DNA of 64,000 nucleotides, taken from Cupriavidus lacunae (lineage in GTDB: Bacteria > Pseudomonadota > Gammaproteobacteria > Burkholderiales > Burkholderiaceae). A model generated the notes under the pieces. The model worked only from the letters and a program-made list of their open reading frames with translations. It ran no database searches and had not been told where the DNA came from. Below are positions 27,430-36,582 of the stretch, piece by piece (positions within the stretch are counted from its first letter, which is position 1; the number at the start of each line of letters is the position of its first letter). The stretch is from NCBI RefSeq assembly GCF_003353055.1, contig NZ_QKWJ01000011.1, forward strand, positions 62,001-126,000, read 5' to 3'. Both the position numbers and the translations under genes were made by a program.

Positions 27430-28503
27430 TCAGCGATTTGCCTGGCGCGCACGCTCCAGCCCGAGTTCCGCCAGCGCCGCCACCTGCAGACCATTGCGGA
27501 TCGAATCGTCCGACGCCGCCATGCCGTCGAGCGCCCGCTTCAGCACTCCCTGCAGGATGGCTGCCATGCGGAAGAGGTTGTAGGCGAGGTAAAAATTCCA
27601 GTCGCCCGTCACCGTGAGGCCCGTCGAGGCGAGGTAGCTGTCGCGGTATGCGTGCATGTCCGGAATGCCGAGAGCGGCGAGGTCCAGGCCGCCGAGTCCG
27701 CGAAAAACGTCGGGCGGAATGTCCCAGTACATGCAGAGGTAACTGAAGTCGGCCAGCGGATGCCCGAGCGTCGACAGTTCCCAGTCGAGGATGCCGAGGA
27801 CGACAGGCTCGGTCGGATGGAAGATCAGGTTGTCGATGCGGAAATCGCCGTGGACGATGGACACCGGCGGCGCGTCTTCCGGCGGGATGTGCGAGGGAAG
27901 CCACTCCATCAGTTCGTCCATCGCGGCGATCCGGGCGGTTTCGCTGCTGCGGTACTGCTTCGACCAGCGCTCGATCTGCCGCTGGAAGTAGTTGCCGGGC
28001 TTTCCGAAATCCGACAGCCCCGCCTCCCCGGGTTTCACCCGATGCAGGGCCGCCAGTGCATCATGCATCGCGTGATAGATGGCGGCACGCTCCGCCGGCG
28101 CCATCCCCGGCAGCGACGGATCCCAGAACACGCGCCCCTGCAGGCACTCCATGACATAAAAGGCACGTCCGATAACCGCCTCGTCCTCGCAGAGCGCGTA
28201 GACCTTGGCCACCGGCACGTCCGTGCCGGCCAGCGCGCGCTGTATGCGGAATTCGCGTTCGATAGCATGCGCCGACGGCAACAGCCGCGCCTTCGGTGCC
28301 GGCTTGCTGCGCAGCACATAGGTGCCGGACGGCGAGGTCAGGCGGTACGTCGGATTCGACTGCCCGCCCTGGAACCGGGAGACGCTGACGGGACCGCGGA
28401 AACCGCTGACGTTCTCCTCCAGCCAGCGCTCCAGCCGGGCGGCATCGAGATGGAATGTCCCCTGGGCAGCCTCACCGGGGCGCGAGCCGTTGTGCAGAGT
28501 CAT
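27430..28503 (-). CDS. Phosphotransferase (aminoglycoside-phosphotransferase fold), ACAD10/11 kinase type
   Basis: A 357-residue APH-fold kinase. The nucleotide loop (GGQSNPTYRLTSPSGTYVLRSKP), catalytic loop VHGDFRIDNLIF with the Brenner HxDxxxxN pattern, and the metal Asp in ILDWELSTLGHP are all present. Proteins of this kind form the N-terminal half of animal ACAD10/ACAD11, and the LvaA kinase of Pseudomonas putida levulinate degradation is another relative by function. It probably phosphorylates a hydroxyacyl-CoA, not an antibiotic. It is transcribed away from the MalT-like regulator, with the operator at 28589 between them. Confidence 0.87.
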   Translation of the reverse strand: MTLHNGSRPGEAAQGTFHLDAARLERWLEENVSGFRGPVSVSRFQGGQSNPTYRLTSPSGTYVLRSKPAPKARLLPSAHAIEREFRIQRALAGTDVPVAKVYALCEDEAVIGRAFYVMECLQGRVFWDPSLPGMAPAERAAIYHAMHDALAALHRVKPGEAGLSDFGKPGNYFQRQIERWSKQYRSSETARIAAMDELMEWLPSHIPPEDAPPVSIVHGDFRIDNLIFHPTEPVVLGILDWELSTLGHPLADFSYLCMYWDIPPDVFRGLGGLDLAALGIPDMHAYRDSYLASTGLTVTGDWNFYLAYNLFRMAAILQGVLKRALDGMAASDDSIRNGLQVAALAELGLERARQANR

Positions 28504-28588
28504 GATTCACGGATGGATTGGACACGAGCGGCAATCGTATCCGCGAAGTGGAGGGCGAAAGCGGCTCTGGTGCGATGTCCAGCGCAAT

Positions 28589-28606
28589 ATCGTCGTTTTC
28601 GACGAG
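28589..28606. promoter_or_regulatory. Candidate operator, dyad ATCGTC-N6-GACGAG
   Basis: This copy (spacer GTTTTC, shared exactly with the copies at 36391 and 55932) sits in the 229-base divergent gap between the phosphotransferase gene and the MalT/LuxR-type regulator gene. It is 86 bases from the former and about 127 from the latter. It could serve both, including autoregulation. Nothing else is evident in the gap. Confidence 0.65.
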
Positions 28607-28732
28607 TCAGCGGAGCCGCCGGGGGAACACTGCCCGATCGCTGCGCGCTACAATCACTACGCCCCCTGGCCCTGCTCTCCGCCTCCCGGAGCATGCCAGC
28701 GAGGCCATAACTATGATTACGAGACGTCCCCG

Positions 28733-31411
28733 ATGCGCCCCTCCCCTGGCCCATTCGCTACCAATTCCGCCGCCAATTTCGCAGCCAAGCTCGAACAGCC
28801 TCCCGTCACGCCCGATCAGGTCGCGCGCCCTGCCCTGTCCAGCCTGATCTGCAATGCCAGCATCGCCAAGCTGGTGCTGCTGCGCGCGCCGGCGGGCTTC
28901 GGCAAGACGACGGTGATGAACCAGGCTCGGGCCTGCCTGGAGCAATCGGGAATCGAAACCGCCTGGCTCACCCTCGACCAGCAGGACAACAGCCCCGAGC
29001 GCCTGCTCAGGGGGCTGTCGATGGCGGCGGCGAATCTTTGGCCGGACCGCCGGGGCGCGACGACGCCGCTCGAAACGATCGAGATGCTTGCGTCCCACCC
29101 ATCGCCGCTCGTGCTGTTTCTCGATGAATTCGAGGTGATCCACGATCCGGACGTGCTCAAGCTGCTGCGCGAGATCATCGACCGCCTGCCCCGGCGCAGC
29201 CAGATCGTCGTCGGTTCGCGCAGCGTTCCCAACCTGGGCCTCGGACGCCTGCGCGCCCGTGGCCAGCTTCTGGAGATCGACGCCGAGCAACTGCGCTTCA
29301 CGCTGGACGAGACCCGGGAGTTCATCAAACAGCATCGGCTCGACTCGCTGCCGGCGGAGGACGTATTGCGCCTGCACGCCAAGACCGAGGGCTGGGTGAC
29401 GGCCCTGTGGCTAGCGTCGATTACCCTCGCGCAGCACGGCGACGAAGGCAAGTTCATCGAACATTTCTCGGGGTCGAGCCAGGCGGTGGCCGATTTTCTC
29501 GCCGAGGACGTGCTGTCGCGCCAGGCGCCGGAGGTCCGCCAGTTCCTGCTGCGCACCAGCATCCTGAAGCAACTGAATCCGGCCCTGTGCCAGTCCCTCT
29601 GCCCGGCGCACAACAGCGCGGAGATGCTCGAACATCTCGCCTCCACCAGCCTATTCCTGACTCCGATCCCGGGCGAGCAGCATGCCTATCGCTATCACCA
29701 TCTCTTCGCGGACTACCTGCGCTCGCAACTGGCGCTGGAACTGCCGAACGAAGTGGCGCGGCTGCACCTTACCGCGTCGGGCTGGTACGAGTCACACGGC
29801 CGGCCGGGGCCTGCCATCGACCATGCCATCGATGGCGGCGACCATCCCTACGCGCTCAGCCTGTTGTCGCAGCACGCACCCGATTTCCTGAAGCAGGGCC
29901 GCCTGCGGCTGCTTGCGCGCTGGTTCTCGCAGGTTCCGGAGCATCTGGTCGCGGAGCATCCGCTGCTGCTGGTCACCTGGGCATGGGCCATCTGCTTTAC
30001 GCGCGGTCCGCGCGATGCGTGGGAACTGCTCAAGCGGTCCGGCTGCCTCCACAGCGGCGACGAGACGGTAGCGTTCAACGTGAAAGTGCTGAGCATCTTC
30101 CTGCTCACCATGACCGACCGCTTCGACGAGGCCTTTGCCGCCTGCAAGGAGATCGTCCCGAGCCTGCCCACGGGCCTCCCGTTCGCGGACTCGGTGCTGA
30201 TCAACTGCATGTCGCACCTCGCCGCGACGCTAGGCGATCAGGAGGAATCGCAGCGCCTGACGGCCCTGACCCGCAGCGCCTATCCGGACAGCGCCTTCAA
30301 CCGGATGTACTCCGACTGCCTCGAAGGCGTACTCGACCTGCAGCAGGGTCGGCTGCGCCATGCAATGGCGCGCTTTCGCATGGCAGTTGGCCCCGACCAG
30401 CCCGGCGGTGCCACACACAGCAACGTCAATGCCTGGGCCGCGGTACTGCTCGCGGACACCATGTACGAGACGAACCAGTTCGACCAGACTGAGCACCTGC
30501 TCAATATCCACCTGCCGCTGGCGCGCGACCTTGGCCTGCCGGAGCGCCTGATTAGCTGTCACCTGATCCTCGCCCGCATCGCCTTCTGCCGTGGCGACAT
30601 CGACCAGGCCTTCCAGCACCTGATCCAGCTCGAATACATCGGCCAGAACCGGCAGTTGCCGCGCCTCATCGCCACGGCGCGGCTGGAACGGTCGCGGCTC
30701 CTGCTGCTGCAGGGCAACAGCCTCGGTTCGCGCGTCGAACTGGAGCGTGCCAACGACCAGGCGGTCTGGACGTGGGTTCGCAAGCACCGGCAGGTCGTCC
30801 ACGACCTCGACTACATTGAACTGGCCCAGATGCGCTGGGAGATGACCTTTGGCGATGCCGCCGCCGTGGCGCGGCGCCTGCTCGACGCGTTCCGCGAAGC
30901 CCGCCAGCGCGGCTTGGGCCGGCGCGCGTTCAAGCTGGAAGTGCTGCGCGCGCTGGCCACTGCGAAGTCGGGAGACCTGGGCACCGCCACCACGCTGATG
31001 TCGAAAATCCTGCTGCTGGCTTGCCAGGAAGGTTACGTGCGCCTGATCCTCGACGAAGGCACTGCGGCGGCGCAGTTGATCCAGCGTGTCTACGCGACCG
31101 TCTCCGGCAGCGACGGCCCGCGCAGGGATCCCATCTTCGTCGACTACCTCCAGCGCTTGCTCAAGATCTGCGGCCCGGTGGAGGCCGACGAAGATGCCAG
31201 TGGTCCGCAGATCGTCGAGGCCCTTTCGCGCAAGGAGGTGCGTGTACTGCAACTGGTCGCGGAAGGCTATTCGAACAGCGCAATGGCCGAGAAGCTGTTC
31301 GTCTCCGACAGCACGATCCGTACCCACCTGCGCAATATCAGCGCGAAGCTCCAGGCGCAGAACCGCACGCAGGCCGTGGCAATCGCACGGCGTCTTAAGC
31401 TCATGCCCTGA
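28733..31411 (+). CDS. MalT-like LuxR-family ATP-dependent transcriptional regulator
   Basis: An 892-residue STAND-type activator. The Walker A motif GFGKTT is at about 55-60 (RAPAGFGKTTVM) and the Walker B is LVLFLDEFEVI. A helical, TPR-like middle (about 400-800) follows, and a C-terminal LuxR helix-turn-helix fills the last 65 residues (LSRKEVRVLQLVAEGYSN, then STIRTHLRNISAKL). The length and order match MalT and AlkS. I start it at the ATG at 28733; the open frame extending back to 28322 overlaps the divergent gene and is not coding-like. It lies at the centre of the cluster and is the best candidate to bind the seven dyads, one of which precedes its own gene. Confidence 0.92.
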   Translation: MRPSPGPFATNSAANFAAKLEQPPVTPDQVARPALSSLICNASIAKLVLLRAPAGFGKTTVMNQARACLEQSGIETAWLTLDQQDNSPERLLRGLSMAAANLWPDRRGATTPLETIEMLASHPSPLVLFLDEFEVIHDPDVLKLLREIIDRLPRRSQIVVGSRSVPNLGLGRLRARGQLLEIDAEQLRFTLDETREFIKQHRLDSLPAEDVLRLHAKTEGWVTALWLASITLAQHGDEGKFIEHFSGSSQAVADFLAEDVLSRQAPEVRQFLLRTSILKQLNPALCQSLCPAHNSAEMLEHLASTSLFLTPIPGEQHAYRYHHLFADYLRSQLALELPNEVARLHLTASGWYESHGRPGPAIDHAIDGGDHPYALSLLSQHAPDFLKQGRLRLLARWFSQVPEHLVAEHPLLLVTWAWAICFTRGPRDAWELLKRSGCLHSGDETVAFNVKVLSIFLLTMTDRFDEAFAACKEIVPSLPTGLPFADSVLINCMSHLAATLGDQEESQRLTALTRSAYPDSAFNRMYSDCLEGVLDLQQGRLRHAMARFRMAVGPDQPGGATHSNVNAWAAVLLADTMYETNQFDQTEHLLNIHLPLARDLGLPERLISCHLILARIAFCRGDIDQAFQHLIQLEYIGQNRQLPRLIATARLERSRLLLLQGNSLGSRVELERANDQAVWTWVRKHRQVVHDLDYIELAQMRWEMTFGDAAAVARRLLDAFREARQRGLGRRAFKLEVLRALATAKSGDLGTATTLMSKILLLACQEGYVRLILDEGTAAAQLIQRVYATVSGSDGPRRDPIFVDYLQRLLKICGPVEADEDASGPQIVEALSRKEVRVLQLVAEGYSNSAMAEKLFVSDSTIRTHLRNISAKLQAQNRTQAVAIARRLKLMP

Positions 31412-31470
31412 TCCGGGCGCCGTTACGCCGAGCCTTGTGCTGTCGCCCTGCCCGGTGGACGGCCTCCCGC

Positions 31471-32667
31471 TCAACCCTTGTCAAAGTGGCGCTCGAGGAT
31501 GCGGTAGAACACGGGAATCTGGGTCTCCAGCCCGCCATAAATGAGTTCCTTGATCGCGCCGGACGCGAGCCCCACCTGCGAGATGCAGGCCGCTCGGAAG
31601 TCCTCGTTCCCGAACACGTTGACGATCATCTTGTAGGACTTGCTGAATAGTTCCTTCGCCTTGTCGTTGTCGGCCGCGTCACGTGTCAGCATGAAGTATT
31701 CGACCGTCGACTTCCCGGCGGCCACGGGCTTGATGATCATCACGCTGACGTAGTACGGACTGGTCACCACGACGACGTTGGGAAACGCCACGTAGGTGAT
31801 CGTCACGGTCTTGTGGATGCTCTCGCCAGGTGCGTCCAGCATCGACGGCTCGAAGTTCGCCTTGCCCGATACCTGCCGGATGTGATCGCCGAGCTGGCTC
31901 GGGACCGTCGGGACATCGGCAAACAGCGGGCCGACGGTGGCGGCGTGCAGGCGCTGGACGTGGTAGCCCTCCAGGAATGGCTCGATGACCAGCTTCCAGT
32001 TGGCATCCAGATGGAAGGTCTTGTGGCCGTACAGGTGCAGCCGGGGCAAATTCAGCGCCTCGAAATCGGCCAGCAGTTCGTCGTTCAGTTTGGAGAAGTC
32101 GGGCGAGGCGGCGGCGTCGAGCATCACCCAGATCAGGCCGCCGGCTTCCCGGCTCGCGAGCGGGGCGAGTCCGTGGTCTTCCTTGCACAGCCCGGCGAAC
32201 ACTTCCTGGCGCGGCACGCCGACCAGCCTGCCGTCCAGGCTGAATGTCCACGCGTGGTACGGGCAACTGACCCGCGCGGCCTTGAACGCATCCGTGCGCT
32301 CAACCACTTTCGAGCCCTTGTGCTGGCAAGCATTGAGGAACGCCCTGACTTCGCCCCCGCCATCGCGGCTCAACAGGATGGGCAGGCCATACGCCTCCAG
32401 CGCCAGGAACATGTTGTTCTCCGGCAACTGGACCGACAGCGCGACCGGCATCCCGAACCGCTTGACGATCGACGACTGCTCCAACGCGAAGTGCACCGGG
32501 TCGACGAAGATCTCCACGGGCCGGCGTTCCATCACGCTCACATGCGTGGCCTGGTCGTGTGCCGGGATGCGGCGGATGGCCTCGATCTGGCTCGGGCTCA
32601 GCGACTCGATTGCCTGGACAGTCCTGCCATGCGACTGCGCGGTGACTTCAGCGGCTTGCTGGTTCAT
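31471..32667 (-). CDS. Rieske non-heme iron oxygenase, alpha subunit (RO1)
   Basis: 398 residues. The Rieske cluster ligands are C114, H116, C135 and H138 (CQHKG and CPYHAW). The mononuclear iron ligands are H236 and H241 within EPFLEGYHVQRLH, and D356 in GNEDFRAA is a plausible third. The residue that bridges the two metal sites, usually Asp, is Glu at 233, as in the carnitine oxygenase CntA. No beta-subunit gene is nearby, so an alpha-only trimer is expected. Start ATG at 32667 with GAGGA upstream. It is the last gene of a four-gene minus-strand operon whose first gene is its close relative RO2. Confidence 0.92.
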   Translation of the reverse strand: MNQQAAEVTAQSHGRTVQAIESLSPSQIEAIRRIPAHDQATHVSVMERRPVEIFVDPVHFALEQSSIVKRFGMPVALSVQLPENNMFLALEAYGLPILLSRDGGGEVRAFLNACQHKGSKVVERTDAFKAARVSCPYHAWTFSLDGRLVGVPRQEVFAGLCKEDHGLAPLASREAGGLIWVMLDAAASPDFSKLNDELLADFEALNLPRLHLYGHKTFHLDANWKLVIEPFLEGYHVQRLHAATVGPLFADVPTVPSQLGDHIRQVSGKANFEPSMLDAPGESIHKTVTITYVAFPNVVVVTSPYYVSVMIIKPVAAGKSTVEYFMLTRDAADNDKAKELFSKSYKMIVNVFGNEDFRAACISQVGLASGAIKELIYGGLETQIPVFYRILERHFDKG

Positions 32668-32678
32668 GCTGGTTTTCC

Positions 32679-33557
32679 TCAAGACTTTTGGACGACAGTG
32701 TTCAGGTCGGGAAACGGCTGGTGGCCGGCATTGAAATCCTCCATGCGCTGCAGCGCGTGCGGACTGCGCAGCAGTTCCGCGAAGGCGCCGCGCTCCAGCG
32801 TCATCCCGGCGCCTTCGTCGGCCTCCCGCGCCGCCTGGTTCAGCCTGACGAGATGGGCCAGCGCGCCCGGCGCCCGTCGCGCCAGTTGGCGCGCGACGGC
32901 GCGCGCATGGGCCACGGCATCCGGCACGAGGGCATGAACGAGACCGATCCGCGTCGCTTCCGCCGGTTCGACACACGTCCCCCGCAGCAGCATCTCCAGC
33001 GCCCTGGCATGCCCCACCGCCCATCCCAGCCGCTGCGTACCGCCGCCGCCGGGAATCAGGCCCAGTTCGACTTCGGGCAGGCCGAGGCGGTAGTCGCCGT
33101 TCTGCGCATACCGCAGGTGGCAGGCCAGCGCCAGTTCCAGGCCGCCGCCCATGCACCAGCCGTTGATCGCCGCGACCGAGATCCGCTCCGGGCTGGCGAG
33201 GCGGGCCGTGCAGCGATGGAACCCCGACTCCGTCGGCGGTGCCTGGGGGCTGAAACGGAGATCGCGCTCGACAAGCGTGCGGCCGCGCCGCGCCAGCACG
33301 CCAACGTCATAGTGCCGCACGAACACGCCGGGATCGTGCCCCGTCACGATGACGATGCGGATGTCGGCCTGCGCGTCGATCAGGTCGAACGCTTCGAGAA
33401 ATTCCCGCTCGCTCTGTGCATCGAAATAGCCGTGCGGCGGATTGAACAGCGCAAGCGTCGCGCTCGATTCGTCGCGGGACAGTTCGACGCGCGTTCCACG
33501 GAACAGGCTGGCAGGTGTGGGTTGTGTCATGTCAGTCGGCACAGGATCGATGCTCAA
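32679..33557 (-). CDS. Enoyl-CoA hydratase/isomerase family protein
   Basis: A 292-residue crotonase. Unlike several others in this window it keeps both hydratase glutamates (GGGLELALAC and LPEVELGLIPGGGGTQRL). The first oxyanion-hole region (FVRHYDVGVL) is atypical. The first ATG overlaps the stop of the CoA-ligase gene by four bases; a second ATG is at residue 10. It belongs with RO1, RO2 and the ligase in one operon. Likely role: hydration of an unsaturated cyclic or branched acyl-CoA. Substrate unknown. Confidence 0.87.
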   Translation of the reverse strand: MSIDPVPTDMTQPTPASLFRGTRVELSRDESSATLALFNPPHGYFDAQSEREFLEAFDLIDAQADIRIVIVTGHDPGVFVRHYDVGVLARRGRTLVERDLRFSPQAPPTESGFHRCTARLASPERISVAAINGWCMGGGLELALACHLRYAQNGDYRLGLPEVELGLIPGGGGTQRLGWAVGHARALEMLLRGTCVEPAEATRIGLVHALVPDAVAHARAVARQLARRAPGALAHLVRLNQAAREADEGAGMTLERGAFAELLRSPHALQRMEDFNAGHQPFPDLNTVVQKS

Positions 33558-35047
33558 CGCACGCGCGGCAGCGTCGCGACCATGTCGCGGTACTTCTCGC
33601 GCAGCGCCACCTTCGACAGCTTTCCGGTCGCCAGGCGCGGCAGCGGTTCGTCCGACAGCACCAGGTAGCGCGGCACCTTGTAGGCGGCCAGCCGCTCGTT
33701 GCAGTGGGCGATGATCTCCTCCACGCTGATCGCGCGGCTCGCATGGACCACGGCCAGCGGCGTCTCGCCGAACTTCTCGTCCGGCGCGGCGATGACCACC
33801 GCTTCCTCGATGTCGTGGAACTGAAGAATGACGCTCTCGACTTCGGCAGCCGAGATGTTCAGACCGCCGGAGATGATGATGTCCTTCTTGCGGTCGACGA
33901 AGGTCAGCAGTCCGTCCTCGTCGAGCACGCCGATGTCGCCGGTGTACAGCCAGCCATCGCGGATCACCGCCGCCGTGGCCTCGGGATTGTTCCAGTACCC
34001 CAGCATCATGCCCGGGCCGCGCAGCACGATCTCGCCGGGCTGGCCGGGCGGGCAGAACTTGCCGTCGTCACCCATGATCCGCAGGTCGGTGAAGATGCCA
34101 CCGCGTCCGCATTTCTCCGGCGAGTCCACCGCGCGGTCGGCCGGCATGACCGTCGCATAGCCGCCGATCTCCGTTTGGCCGTACATCTGGCGGATGATGA
34201 CGCCCTTCTGCTTCCACGTATCGAGCAACGCGCGGCTAACCGCCGCGCCGCCCACCGTCACCAGGCGCAGGCTGCTCAGGTCGGCCTCGGCAAACCCGGG
34301 GCAGGCGGTGATGCGCTCGGGGAAGATCGGCGCGCCGCAGAACACGTTGATCCGGTCCTGCTGGATGAGGTCCAGCGCGCGCTGGGCATCGAAGGCCGGC
34401 TCCAGGTAGAAGGTCGACCCGGCGGTCATGTATGTGACGAGCTGGACGAAGCCGGCGGAGGTGCTGAGCGGCGCACAGGTCAGCGCACGTGCACCCGGCG
34501 CGATGCAGCCGGGGAGATGCAGCACGAACTCGGCGACGGCGTTCGCCATCGACCGGTGCGAGTAGGCCACGCCTTTCGGCCTGGCCGTCGACCCGCTGGT
34601 GGTGATGATCGCGACCGGGGCGTCGGGCAGGAGGTCCGGCAAGGCGGCGTCGCCGCGCATCTGCGCAACCTCCGCAATGTCCACCACGGCGACATCCCTG
34701 CTAGCCAGCTTGGCGCGGTTCGCCGCGTCCGCGAACGCGCGGGCCGGCGTGGTGTCCGCGAAGACCTCGCCAATCTCGTGCGCGGTCAGGCGCGTGCTGA
34801 CGGGCAGCACGATGGCACCCGCCCGTATCGCCCCAAGGATGAGCGCACAGTAGTCGATGGAATTCCCCGCGCAGATGGCGACACGGTCGCCCGGCCGGAC
34901 GCCCATCTCCACCAGCCTCGCTGCGATGCGGTCGCCGCGGTTGTCATACGTGCGATAGGAGATTGTCTCGCCCAGCACATGGATCGCGACTGTATCCGGC
35001 GTGTTCCTGGCCCACCAGGAAATTGCGCTGCTGAAAGTCAGACTCAT
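33554..35047 (-). CDS. AMP-forming acyl-CoA synthetase (ANL superfamily)
   Basis: A 497-residue ligase with TTSGSTARPKGVA (the P-loop-like motif, with Ala-Arg in place of Gly-x), QMYGQTEIGG, YWNNPEATA and YTGDIGVLDEDG, DRKKDIIISGGLNISAAEVE, and the C-terminal catalytic Lys in LATGKLSKVALR. It shares the unusual PEKCGRG segment with the ligase at 58249-59769, so the two are close paralogues. It sits between RO2 and a crotonase, fitting activation of an acid that is oxygenated by the same operon. Confidence 0.9.
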   Translation of the reverse strand: MSLTFSSAISWWARNTPDTVAIHVLGETISYRTYDNRGDRIAARLVEMGVRPGDRVAICAGNSIDYCALILGAIRAGAIVLPVSTRLTAHEIGEVFADTTPARAFADAANRAKLASRDVAVVDIAEVAQMRGDAALPDLLPDAPVAIITTSGSTARPKGVAYSHRSMANAVAEFVLHLPGCIAPGARALTCAPLSTSAGFVQLVTYMTAGSTFYLEPAFDAQRALDLIQQDRINVFCGAPIFPERITACPGFAEADLSSLRLVTVGGAAVSRALLDTWKQKGVIIRQMYGQTEIGGYATVMPADRAVDSPEKCGRGGIFTDLRIMGDDGKFCPPGQPGEIVLRGPGMMLGYWNNPEATAAVIRDGWLYTGDIGVLDEDGLLTFVDRKKDIIISGGLNISAAEVESVILQFHDIEEAVVIAAPDEKFGETPLAVVHASRAISVEEIIAHCNERLAAYKVPRYLVLSDEPLPRLATGKLSKVALREKYRDMVATLPRVR

Positions 35048-35083
35048 GCTCGTTTAGCTCCGCGAAGAATGATCGGTCATTGC

Positions 35084-36286
35084 CTACGCGCCCGCCGCCG
35101 CGAGGCGGCGCTCGACGAACTCGTAGAACAGCGGAATGTTGGTCTCCATTCCCCCATAGGTCAGTTCCCGGATTGCCCCCGATTCGATGCCGCACTGGGA
35201 GATACAGGCCGCGTGATAGTCCTCGTTGCCGAACACGTCGAGGATCAGTTCGAACGAGCGCGCGTAGAGTTCCTTCGCCTTGTCGTTGTCCGGCGGCGTG
35301 CGCGTCAGCATGAAATACTCCACCGTGGATTTCGCCGGGCCGTTCGGCTTGACGATCTTCACGCTGATGTAGTGCGGGCTGGTAATCACCACGGTATTGG
35401 GGAACACCATGTAGGCGAAGGTCACGGACTTGTGGATGTTCTCGCCCGGCTTGTCGAGCACCGACGGCTCGAAATCCGCCTTCCCCGACACCTGGCGGAT
35501 ATGCTCGCCGAGCACGTCGACCACATTCGGCAGGTCCGCGAACATCCCCGCCACCGAGTTGGCGTGCAGCCGCTGGATGTGATACGGCTCCAGGAACGGT
35601 TCGAGCACGAGCTTCCAGTTCGCATCGAGTTCGAAGGTCTTGTGGCCGTATAAGTGCAGGCGCGGCAGGTTCAGCGCCTCGAAGTCGCTCACGAGGTCGT
35701 CGTGGATATGGCTGAAATCCGGCTCCACGTTGCGATCCAGCACGACCCAGATCAGGCCACCGGCTTCCTTGCACGCGAGTTCCGCGAGCGGGTGGTCTTC
35801 CTTGCGCAGGCCGGCGAACACTTCCTGGCGCGGCACGCCGACGAGCTTGCCGGTCGCGCTGAAGGTCCAGGCGTGGTACGGGCAACTGACGCGGCCGGCC
35901 TTGAATGCGTCGCTGCGCTCCACCAGCAGGGAGCCCTTGTGCTGGCAGACGTTCAAGAACGCCTTGACCTCGCCCGTGGCGGTACGGCTCAGCAGGATCG
36001 GCAGGCCGTAGGCGTTGAGCGCCAGGAACATGTTCGGCTCAGGCAGTTGCACCGACAGGCCGACCGGCACCGGCAGCCGCCGGAAGATCGCGCGTTGCTC
36101 CTGCTCGTAGTGCGACGGGTCGGTAAAGATGCCGGCCGGGCGCCGCGCGATGGTGGATTCCACCTCGTTCCTGTCATGGGGAGGAATGCGGCGTATGGCC
36201 GCGATCGCGCTCGGACCGAGCGACTCCAGCGTCGGCCTCAACACCCGGATGGCATCCGTGCCCAGCGTGTTGTCCACGTCATTCAT
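35084..36286 (-). CDS. Rieske non-heme iron oxygenase, alpha subunit (RO2)
   Basis: 400 residues, and collinear with RO1 residue for residue through position 241: Rieske ligands C114, H116, C135 and H138, bridging Glu 233, and iron ligands H236 and H241 (EPFLEPYHIQRLH). The NEDYHAA segment provides the likely third ligand. Start ATG at 36286 with AAGGAG upstream. It is the first gene of the minus-strand operon RO2-ligase-crotonase-RO1 and has two candidate operators in its promoter region (36391 and 36448). RO1 and RO2 are clearly duplicates and may act on different positions of one substrate. Confidence 0.92.
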   Translation of the reverse strand: MNDVDNTLGTDAIRVLRPTLESLGPSAIAAIRRIPPHDRNEVESTIARRPAGIFTDPSHYEQEQRAIFRRLPVPVGLSVQLPEPNMFLALNAYGLPILLSRTATGEVKAFLNVCQHKGSLLVERSDAFKAGRVSCPYHAWTFSATGKLVGVPRQEVFAGLRKEDHPLAELACKEAGGLIWVVLDRNVEPDFSHIHDDLVSDFEALNLPRLHLYGHKTFELDANWKLVLEPFLEPYHIQRLHANSVAGMFADLPNVVDVLGEHIRQVSGKADFEPSVLDKPGENIHKSVTFAYMVFPNTVVITSPHYISVKIVKPNGPAKSTVEYFMLTRTPPDNDKAKELYARSFELILDVFGNEDYHAACISQCGIESGAIRELTYGGMETNIPLFYEFVERRLAAAGA

Positions 36287-36390
36287 CTCTGACTCCTTCC
36301 TGAATCTCGCTGCAAAGTTGCTGTGGTTTCGGTTGCGTCGCCTGCCCGGCAGTCCCGTCTGCATTCTATGGACCCGCCTCGCTGCAAAAA

Positions 36391-36408
36391 ATCGTCGTTT
36401 TCGACATT
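36391..36408 (+). promoter_or_regulatory. Candidate operator A in the RO2/RO3 divergent promoter
   Basis: ATCGTC-GTTTTC-GACATT with the extension TTCTCG. The core and spacer match the copy at 55932, which has one more base pair in the second arm. It lies in the 296-base gap between two divergent Rieske genes, 175 bases upstream of RO3 (36583). The rest of the gap shows a C-rich patch near 36437-36444 and no genes. Confidence 0.6.
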
Positions 36409-36447
36409 TCTCGAATCGCGCCGCGTGGTCCGTCGGCCCCCCCCGAA

Positions 36448-36465
36448 ATCGTCTCTTACGACGAC
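36448..36465 (-). promoter_or_regulatory. Candidate operator B in the RO2/RO3 divergent promoter
   Basis: ATCGTC-TCTTAC-GACGAC. Read on the minus strand it is GTCGTC-N6-GACGAT followed by TTCGGG, matching the extended pattern but facing opposite to operator A, as expected if one copy serves each divergent gene. It is about 162 bases upstream of RO2. Confidence 0.6.
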
Positions 36466-36582
36466 GACCCCCTTTGCCCCGGCCCTCTACGCTTCCGTCG
36501 TGCCATCTTGCGGAAGCAGATTCTCCGAACACTCCTTCGCAAGATGAACCGACCTACCGAACATTTCCAGCCAAGGAGCAAT

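Noticed and set aside
28322..28732. N-terminal extension of the MalT-like regulator
   Set aside because: It overlaps the divergent phosphotransferase gene and contains the candidate operator. MalT-type proteins begin close to the Walker A region as the ATG at 28733 does.
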